Program-made: the position numbers and the translations under genes
The notes under the pieces: generated by a model
The model's database searches: none
What the model saw: the letters and a program-made list of their open reading frames with translations, nothing else
Told to the model about the DNA's origin: nothing
NCBI GenBank assembly: GCA_019648995.1
Contig: BLXT01000975.1
Span: 1,441,533 to 1,494,360 of the forward strand
Source: Plakobranchus ocellatus
Lineage: Eukaryota > Mollusca > Gastropoda > Plakobranchidae
Reading direction: 5' to 3'
DNA length: 52,828 nucleotides
In this document: piece after piece, positions 44,725-52,828 of the stretch
Position numbering within the stretch: the first letter of the stretch is position 1
Layout of the letters: each line of letters begins with the position of its first letter

Positions 44725-45631
44725 CTCGTTTAAGATAAATGCACCTAGATAAACTGAAGCATCATCAATGTGCGAAAAAAAAAAAAGAAAAATAGAGGTG
44801 ACGTTAAGTCATTGCATTGCTATTTTTCTTTTATTCTGCTGCCAGCTCTTTTTGTGGTTTGGATTATAAGAATAAAACAACAGCCACCAGAAAAAGAGTT
44901 CAGTGGATTCCTCTTGAGGCAACCTCGAGTAAATAAAACTCTTTAAAATGAGCCTAGTTCAGTTAACCATTATTCTGGATTCTTCTTTTTTTTTTAGTTG
45001 CCCCGTCTGTAAGATACATTAAATGATCATGTTCCTCCTCTCAAACTTGCTCTCAATTAGCCTTATAAACTTGTTGCTACTACTGTTATCTATTGCCGAT
45101 GAGTTAAGACTTCCAATAAAATTTGGTCTTTCATTATAAGTTATTTCATGTTTACTATCGTTTAAAAAAAAGAAGCTTATTTACTATTTGCTAATGTGTT
45201 TCCCCCCAGCCCTTTATATTGAGAGGATTCCACTGTATTAGAGACCCTAAAAGGAGACAATACATTTAGTTGCGATCTAAGAATTACATACGATAATTTT
45301 TCAAAACTACAAAAATTGATTAAAAAATATTAAAGAAGACAACAAAAATTTCTTTTATTGTAGCACTGTATTCACCATTACAACAAATCTATCATTTATA
45401 AAACTATACATTCACAGACTGATTTTTAATGTAAAACACTTTCATTTTAAGAGTAAAAAACTGTCATCAGGGGTGACAGTTGTTGAAGTTAGCAAGTTTC
45501 TATTGGCTTAAAGTCATAGTGGATAGCTCATTTCACCAAAAACACAGTTTGATACAGTACACGGATAATAATACTGACAGAATAATGTCAGACAGCAGCG
45601 GACCCCCATGTTTTCTTTTTTGTTTTCGAGG

Positions 45632-45637
45632 ATTGAG
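45632..45637 (-). terminator. Candidate polyadenylation signal of the 228-aa gene
   Basis: AATAAA on the minus strand 7 nt past the TAA stop (45646-45644), implying a very short 3' UTR if used. Confidence 0.4.
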
Positions 45638-45643
45638 CTTTAT

Positions 45644-46966
45644 TTAATCAAGCTCACTGCAACGGTCGTCCACGCATTGCAAGTAATCTTGAGCTACATA
45701 TAGTAACAGGCAGCTGCTAATCATACCAAATGCCCGACAGCCATTAGGATATGCGTGGAATAGAGCCCGACCCAGCCCCCACACCATACACGAACCAAAG
45801 TTGAAAAGCACAGAGCCTAAAACACTATACAGGAGAGCGCGGTTAGGAGGTAATGTGCGAATATGACGTCGTGAAAAAATGTAAATGCCTGCACCCAGAT
45901 GAGCCTGCATCCATAAAATATTGCTGACTTTTCCCTGCAAACCGCCAAACGCCCTGATGATAAAAGAGGAAATAGTAAACGTGCGTTATCTATGTACCAA
46001 CAGCATTTACATTTGAGAAGTGGAGATATGCACTCACGACTTAAAAGTTTTTGCTCGTTTACGGCCAGGTAGTGCAGCATTAGTCTTACAGTTAGATTTC
46101 AACATCACTAGACTGACACTAGAATCGTTGCTTACAATAATCCTGTGATCTTAAAATAGGAAATGTATTCCACATTCATAGCTTAGATCTGGGCCAATGA
46201 AGAAGCAAGTAGACCTAGATCGTTCAGGCTTTCTTTCGTAAGTCGCACTGTATTAAAAAAACAAAAAAACAAAAAAACAAAAAAAACCGACTATGTGTGC
46301 AAGGACAATCCTGTGCGGTTACTATGGACAAGCCAACTTTAAAAAAATAAAAAAAGCCTAAATTATTGATTAAAATTCCCATGAAAATATTTACTGTCGT
46401 GATGGTCCACTATGACTGAAGACAAAAAAATAGATATTCAATGATATTTTTTAGATATAAAGGATAATCTTATGCGCATTACGACTTTTATAGTGAGGAT
46501 ACTGAGAACTTATTAGTATGGGCCTAAGTTCCTAGAGACATATTTAAAAGATTAAACCATTTTTTTTCTTAAAGTTAAAAGCTACCTACTTGCCAAACCA
46601 CAGAGGATCCATATTAGAAAGAGAAAAATAACAGTAGGATACTCCACCCATCATAGGAGCCAGCTGAGAGAAGACATTATAGATAGGGGTGGTGCAGATA
46701 TCTGGGAATATCTTGAGCACGCAAGCACACTCCTCATCTCCTTCTCCTGTTGGGTCTTCATAGTATCTTGGATCAATAGGTATGGGCGGAGAGATATCAT
46801 CATCAAACAAGAAGCTGTTGCCTCGGTCCATTTCGTCCTTTGCCCAGCCATATCCAAATTCATGATCGCCACCATCGGACTGTTGGTCTTGGTTTGGAGC
46901 GAGAAATCCATCAACCGATGCTTCATTTGCCGGCTCTCCAGCGTTCATAGCCGCAGGTGACGACAT
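45644..46966 (-). CDS. Two-exon gene, unrecognised 228-aa probable membrane protein
   Basis: Minus-strand gene: exon 1 46966-46590 (377 nt) and exon 2 45953-45644 (310 nt), intron 636 nt with donor GGCAA|GTAGGT and acceptor TTTTATCATCAG; the split codon is AA|G (Lys126). The start is the ATG at 46966 (A at -3). The open frame extends a little upstream via a GTG, but an in-frame TGA lies beyond. Residues 1-90 are acidic and polar, with DDDISPPIPIDPRYYEDP and a CAC motif near 80-82. Residues 94-217 are hydrophobic, with the clearest membrane segments at about 164-190 (LYSVLGSVLFNFGSCMVWGL) and 199-217; weaker ones lie near 97-114 and 138-153. Cys-rich tail CVDDRC. I do not recognise the family. 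AATAAA follows the stop within a few bases (45637-45632). Confidence 0.8.
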
Positions 46967-47272
46967 TGTACGAGCAAAATAGGTCTCCACCTTCCTATTA
47001 AATCTATCTATGACTCAGAGATATCTCTGCACTGAGCGTCGTTCAAAAAAGAAAACCAAAAAAAAAACAAAAAAAAAAAAACTGTGTGCTGTTGGGTTTT
47101 ACCGAATGTTCTAAGAGGTAAAAAAAAAAGCTCCATGCGCTATTACTTTTCAATTTTGGCCGCTCGAGAGTAATCTACAGAATTAATTAGAAATTTTTGC
47201 GGATAGCTATTTACTTGCATATTACAACTACACCAACTTGAAGATTACTGTCTCGTTGGTTTGGGTTTTTCA

Positions 47273-47280
47273 TGACGTCA
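47273..47280. promoter_or_regulatory. Palindromic CRE-like site
   Basis: A perfect TGACGTCA octamer, the CREB/ATF consensus, about 310 bp upstream of the minus-strand gene's ATG. CpG is scarce in this window, which makes an intact site a little more noteworthy. Function is inferred from motif and position only. Confidence 0.35.
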
Positions 47281-47794
47281 CGGAAACCCTAAGTGTTAAG
47301 AAAAAAAAAAGACCCAACAAAGCAAAGTACAACCAAATAATGACTTTTCTAAATATAGAAAGAAACAATCAAATTAACAACCACCTGACCAGCCAATTAA
47401 TCAAACAACCAACCACGCGAGGAATTCACATCCATACCAACACAAAAAGCATATCATCTACATACTCTTTTCGGAACGAAATAAGGTGAATTCACAGATC
47501 CATACTTCTTTAAAAAGTCAGAAAAAGTAAGATGGCACTTTAGACATAAAAGGACAAACTGATCATTATCAAAATTGAACTTAGGCTGCCCCAAAGTGGA
47601 AAAAACCCAACTAATATCAATAAGACAACAACAAGAAATTTATATACCCCCAACCCCCTCCCCTTTCCACACTAAGCCTTTTCCACAATTATCTCAACAA
47701 AAACAATTGGCAAATGGATTAAATCATTGGTTCTATTTGAAATCAAAAGACGACAAAAACCATAGGTTATTATGCTTGATCATCATTAAAAGCA

Positions 47795-48295
47795 GGGCCG
47801 AATCCTCCCATCTCCTCGTGGGTCGGCTAACGGGAGCTAGTCTAACATGTAGTCGTCCCGCGGTACTAGGGATAAAACTCTACGACTACCAAGGACCGAC
47901 AAGGAGTACCTGAGATCCTGCATAGTGCGAGTGCTGGTGCATACAAGAAGCCAATGACTCAGCACAACAGAAGGTAGAAGGAGGATCCTACCTGAAAGTG
48001 TCCAGCCTTGGATAGGCAAGGAGAGTGGCACCCAAGCTCCAACCCTGCACTAGGCGCTGGCATAACGACTTGGTGCGAGGGGTTGTCAGCCAGGGAAGTA
48101 TGTCTGGGACGGGCGGCCCAGATAAAAAGCAAGGTGAGTCATGCGACAACACCCGGTCGACTACCATCGGGTGGAAGACAAATAAGTAGACCATCTACCA
48201 CGGCTCGGATCTCAGCCCGCGCTGGAATCTTAAACACGCGAATGATAGCTCTCGGGCTGTGTTGGCCCTCGCCGGGTCACCCTCTTGAGTTAGAA
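47795..48295. repeat. GC-rich repeat-like island
   Basis: About 500 bp with far higher GC and CpG than its surroundings, abruptly bounded (GCAGGGCCGAATCCTCCCAT at left; TCGCCGGGTCACCCTCTTGA at right). Overlapping short frames run on both strands, none typical of a protein. It looks like an inserted transposable element or LINE 5' region, but I cannot name it. Confidence 0.45.
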
Positions 48296-50289
48296 TAAGC
48301 CCTTTAATATGGCTACAAAATACGAGGATCTTAACAGCAACATAAAGTTAATTCACGGAAAAATTGTGTTTCATTACAATAACAGCCGGAGGCACTATGG
48401 GTTACTGGATTTGACTTCTTTAATTGCCAGTTTTTAAACGGACATCAGTACAAGTTATTTGCCATGATCTTCTTTTTTTTATTTTTTTTTGGTTCCAACA
48501 CATTTTACTTTCTTTTTTTCTCAATAAAGCGAGATAAACACCCGAAATACTCCTGAAACTGAATTCAACAACTTACTTTTTTGTGCTGCCAGTGATTTTC
48601 TGACGCAGGCCCAACCAGAGCAAACTAGTCTAGCATCACAGTTGCAGTAAATGGGCTGTCTGGCAAAAATAACTTGAGAACCCGTAAAAACTTGTTTTTG
48701 CAGCGTTTTATCTGGATTCTAACCTCCTGCGGAATTTCAAAGACTAGATCCTTAAATCAGCGTTTTGATTTCCAGTTCACTTCACGTTTTAAAGTTTTTA
48801 GGAGTTCAGCCGAAAAGTTGTTTTTCTTCGAAATCTCGTACAATTATTTTGTTTCATCCTTGAAATATCTACAAATTTAGGGACAATATTTTGTTTTATT
48901 GTACCTTTCAACGGATATTATTCATTTGTTACAATTTAAAATTTGTGAAGCATTGTCATTATTGTGAAAGATGAAGCCAAAGTACATGGGAATTCTCAGT
49001 TTGCTTTATGCCTCAACTTGGCTCTTAAAGCTACACATCGCATTGTTCAAAAAATTTTTTTTAATCGATGAGTTTTTAATCCAATACGTTTTTGTCCGGT
49101 CACAACATCGCAAAGATTTAAAGAAGTCTTTGTATGTTTTAATTAATTTATTAATCGGCAATTAATAAATAGGCCATCAGCAAATTATTTATTGATTCAC
49201 AGCATGTGAATTTTTTTCATACTCTTATGTATCTTTCACTATCTATTTTTCATGTCCTGTAACTTAACACAGTGTTGCCTGACTTTTCTTTGTATTTTGC
49301 TTATTTTCCTCTTCATCAGTCTGTGTGGAGTCAATCTCAATCTCTACGTCTTTCTAGAAATTATGAAATGAGTAAGATAGCTTCAAAGGAGATTCAGATA
49401 TACAGACTGCCTAGGCCTAACTGCATCCTCTTCGATAATCTTTTGGAACACCAATGATTTTGTTGTCTAAAACGAGAATAATCTGGTTTTCACGATACCG
49501 AGCACTGGAGTGGACACAAGCCTTATACATCGTGGTGCACCGCCGATTTCCCCATTTACAATAATTTGTTCCAAACTTGGTTATGTGACATGTTTTTAAG
49601 GGAAAAAAAGCGTATGAAGATCTGTGAAATGAAAAAAGCAGTTCCCAACAAATATTTATGCCATTTAATATAATTAATGCTTCCTTTACAGGGAAAAATG
49701 CTTCTTTTACTTGCACTGAAAAGAAAAATAGGCAGGGTTGCATTCTTTCATAATTCGCAACTACTGCAGAACCTCTAATATTTATCCCTCTACACTGAAA
49801 TTTTAAACTGCTTTAACACTGAAAATTAACCAACGCTTTGCGCCGGCAAGCGGCCAGTGAGAATAGGAAAGAAAAGGGGCGAGAGAGCAGGGCAAGGACA
49901 AGAGCTCTATTAATATTACCGGTGTAGACCATGTGCTTTTGACTGTTCTGTTTCTTTGAAAACATCGAATTTTAGCTTCCTACCGGTCTTTTTATTTATG
50001 TTTATAGTGAAATGGGTAATTCGAATTTTTCGATAATTCGAACTAGTGGATATATCCTATTGACTTCGAATTAAGCGGACTCGACCGAACTTAAAACTGG
50101 CATATTTTGCGAGGTATTTTTTATGGATACGAGGTCTGGACTCTTTCTAAGGAAGATGAAGAGAAAATAACAGCCCTTAAAATGAAAAATATTATCGAAA
50201 AATACTGAAAATACCATAGACTGCAAAAAGAAGCGACGAAAGCCTTTTAAAAAGACCTAGATGTAAAAAAAAATTGCCAACTCCTAACC

Positions 50290-50480
50290 ATAATCAAAAA
50301 GCAACAACTGAAATACTTTGGGCCTATAACAAGGCAATAGAACTTCGAAAAACTTTGAATGAGACGACGGACTCAAGACATCTCAGACAGGTTGACAGTG
50401 TCATCGCGACAAGCGGGCTTTATGGCGCAGGACCGAGTCGGTTTCCATGCACCGGTGTGGGAAGACCACGTCCGGAAAGG
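50290..50480 (+). mobile_element. Possible LINE C-terminal scrap
   Basis: IIKKQQLKYFGPITRQ at 50290-50337 resembles the K-x-RQLxYFGHI-x-R motif near the end of many animal LINE polyproteins, and GRPRPE at about 50459-50476 the GRGRPR motif that follows it. Short and in different frames, so tentative. It runs into a GA repeat. Confidence 0.45.
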
Positions 50481-50491
50481 ATTCGCCTGAT

Positions 50492-50565
<74 letters not shown>
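50492..50565. repeat. (GA)n microsatellite
   Basis: About 37 GA units with one early interruption; Arg-Glu and Ser-Leu open frames are its translation. Confidence 0.97.
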
Positions 50566-50566
<1 letters not shown>

Positions 50567-52828
50567 ATTACATTGTAGGTACAAACACAAACACACATGC
50601 ATGCACAAACTTACAAATACACATTTGCCTTCTAACCATAAGATATCTTTTTTTTCCCTGGTCTTTTCCAATGTCTATTTCATGTATTATCTCTAAGGTA
50701 GTCGCAACGGAGAAATGTCTCGCTTTTTTTCAACAGAGGACAAAAACTTGTTTAATGCCAAATAAAGTCTTGCCGTATTCACTTTGGATTACGAGTTTGA
50801 ATGTAAGAACGCCAAAGAGGAGTTGCAATCATAACATTTTGAGAACTTCGATTTAGGAGAAATGCGCATCATTAAATTTTCAATTTTGAGGGTTTTTTTT
50901 TCATCAATCCTTGCTAAAAGTGTCACATAAAAATCAAGACGAGTTACTTGAATCAGACCTCAATCAGTGCCCCGGGTTCGTGAGCGAGATATTACATTTT
51001 TTGTCGTCTTGCGATCACTATAATTTTGGAGATATCTATGAGAGAATCATGAGTGCATGGTGTCACTAGATTCTTTGATAATGATCGTTTGGTTGTATTG
51101 AAGGCATAGATACTCCGCCAGCAGAGGTTTAATTCTCAAAGCAAATTACTCTCTGAGGGTCTACTGATTGGCAAAATGTGTCCATCATTTTCCTGCTCAG
51201 TGTGAGGTGAACTGAATAAGCAATGAAAAGTGCTCGCACAGGCCCAAAAGGTATATATAACCAAATGCAAAGGCCCAAGTGACTTAATCTAATAATTTAT
51301 AACCTAGCTTTACTTCTCAAGGGCAGCTACCGTAACATTTTTCATAATATTATTATAAAACTGAGAGTGAGATTTATTTGAGGCAAATTATTAGGGCGGT
51401 ATTGTTTATGAAACATTTGGGGTGTTATTCGTGTCCAGCTCAGGTTCTCAACGTTAGGGTCTTCTATCTGCGAGACGTATAAAAATTTAAAGCATTTAAC
51501 CTCATCTTGGCAGTTTCTCACGTCCACATTTATTTTACTCAATCTAATGCAACACACATGCATTATGAGTCATGACAATTCAATAAAAAGCGCATTGAGG
51601 CAAATCAATCAAACACAACTCTTTATTCTAAATAAATTTTTTTTATACTTAAGTAGTAAGAGTCATGCAGGTTAAAAAAAAAATAAACAAGCAAAAATAG
51701 AATACTGAAAAAATATTTTAACTATTTGCATTATTTATCTCTATAATAAAACAAACTCCAAGATGAAATGAGGTTCATTTACCTTTTGCTAATCACAAAT
51801 TTAAGTAAAATGACTCAATACATCCTCAAAGCCAAAGAAAGCTGATTCTAGTTCTTAATAAAAATTAGCGAGGTTATCAAAGCTCACGCTATTTTTTTTT
51901 TAATCTCAGAGCTTTTGTGAAACCCTCGTAACACTTTCGGCAGGGTTTCAAGTAAAATACTTCCTTCAAGGAAGGAACAATTTTGGCGCACCATGTAAGA
52001 TCTCAGTTTATAAGCTTTCAACTAAATAGTAAAAGCAATGAATCGCGAATATTCCTTTAAAACGAAGTTTAAAATACTTCAAAACTTCTACATTTGTACT
52101 TTTAATCATTTTTTTACGTGTTTTTATTGCACCATCTTTCTATAGATGTCCATAGAAACAGCTTCATATTTGTGTGGCCGGTACTATGCTTTTTTTTCTT
52201 TTCAACTGAATTTCAAAAGGTTCAAGTTTCATATAAGTCTCGTGACGGAAAACTTTGCCAAAAAACGATTACATTAGAAAATTAAAAAAAATATGATATT
52301 AAAGTTTTCAAACGTCCAAGTGATACCTAGCAGTACAAAATATACTTTGCAGGCCTACGACAAGAAGAAAAAAAATTATGCGTCCAAATAGTTACATACG
52401 ATCAATAGCTGCCTTTTCAGCGCAGGAAAAAAAATTTTTTGGCTTCTTGTGGTAAGGGACAAGAAGATAGGGTAACAGAAACTCAAATTAAATTTGACAT
52501 TATTACCTTCTCATGTCAAGTATTTAGGCTGTTAAAGTCAAAACTATATCCTATAAATGAAACGTTCTTTTATTGACGAATGAATAGTAGACCAAATCAA
52601 CGTTTAATGTTACCAATCAAAACGGCCAAATATACGAAAGCTAAATCTTACAAAATATGTGTTCTCTTTATCGCAGATCACTAAGGCTCCAAAATGTACA
52701 AAACACTTAAATTTTTAAATACATTCAGCAACATGGTATTAAAAAAAAAACATTCACTGTTAAATAAATAAGTGTGTAATAAAAAAAAAAAATGATGTTT
52801 TTTAAAGAGGAAAGAAGCGCTAATTCCA

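Larger units (their letters stand above)
39170..45643. other. IVD 3' flank and intergenic region
   Basis: Very AT-rich. Contains the IVD 3' UTR, (TA)n tracts, a 23-bp tandem duplication (CATAGTTATGTTTGTAACTT at about 41441 and 41464) and a SINE at 44560-44724. No open frame is convincing. Confidence 0.65.
46967..52828. other. Right-hand region without convincing genes
   Basis: Promoter side of the minus-strand gene, then AT-rich DNA with a GC-rich island (47795-48295), a possible LINE scrap (50290-50480) and simple repeats. Many short open frames exist but none has recognisable family features. Confidence 0.6.

Noticed and set aside
46586-46990. Minus-strand exon 1 as a stand-alone intronless 134-aa gene
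   Set aside because: The stop falls right at a GTAGGT donor, and the downstream acceptor at 45954-45955 restores a continuous frame into a second hydrophobic exon; the open frame's first codon is GTG, with the proper ATG at 46966.
47837-48298. Overlapping frames on both strands of the GC-rich island
   Set aside because: High GC lowers stop frequency in all frames; no domain, splice support or start context.
50274-50696. 140-codon frame with Arg-Glu repeats
   Set aside because: Half of it is a translated GA microsatellite and the rest is repeat debris.
1-52828. CRISPR arrays, operons, ribosome binding sites or prokaryotic promoters
   Set aside because: Searched for by eye; the window is animal nuclear DNA and none is present.

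Overview
The window is AT-rich, intron-rich animal nuclear DNA. Twelve short coding exons separated by long repeat-filled introns, tRNA-derived SINEs, a LINE relic and piggyBac-type TTAA elements all point to a metazoan. The repeat mix and the frequent AGATCTAGATCT-like words suggest a lophotrochozoan, probably a gastropod mollusc, but I cannot name a species. Two assembly gaps are present (22480-22514 and 33717-33873).

The main gene is a complete plus-strand isovaleryl-CoA dehydrogenase (IVD), a mitochondrial flavoenzyme of leucine breakdown. It runs from the ATG at 6763 to the TGA at 39167-39169. I traced 12 coding positions with GT-AG junctions and consistent phase; the product is 434 residues. 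The striking point is position 8, the exon carrying the catalytic glutamate. It is present three times: 8a (25810-25903), 8b (26027-26120) and 8c (29855-29948). Each is exactly 94 nt, begins and ends in the same phase, is open throughout and keeps the Asp-Ile-Glu-Arg catalytic motif, but the surrounding residues differ. This looks like a cluster of mutually exclusive exons that would swap part of the acyl-binding pocket. 8c is the canonical version. 8a replaces the pocket leucine four residues after the catalytic glutamate with glycine. 8b lacks a GT donor and may be a decaying copy.

The introns and flanks are full of mobile-element debris: a LINE reverse-transcriptase relic in intron 5, two tandem piggyBac-like deletion derivatives sharing TTAA borders in intron 3, a 681-bp TTAA MITE in intron 7, a piggyBac relic with its C-terminal cysteine-rich domain in intron 11, long inverted repeats with hammerhead-like cores reminiscent of Penelope-like elements, and several tRNA-headed SINEs.

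Downstream on the minus strand is a second gene of two exons (46966-46590 and 45953-45644). It encodes a 228-residue protein with an acidic N-terminus and a hydrophobic, probably multi-pass C-terminal half; I do not recognise its family. The first 6.7 kb, 39.5-45.6 kb and the last 5.8 kb show no convincing genes, only simple repeats, a SINE, a GC-rich repeat-like island and a possible second LINE scrap.
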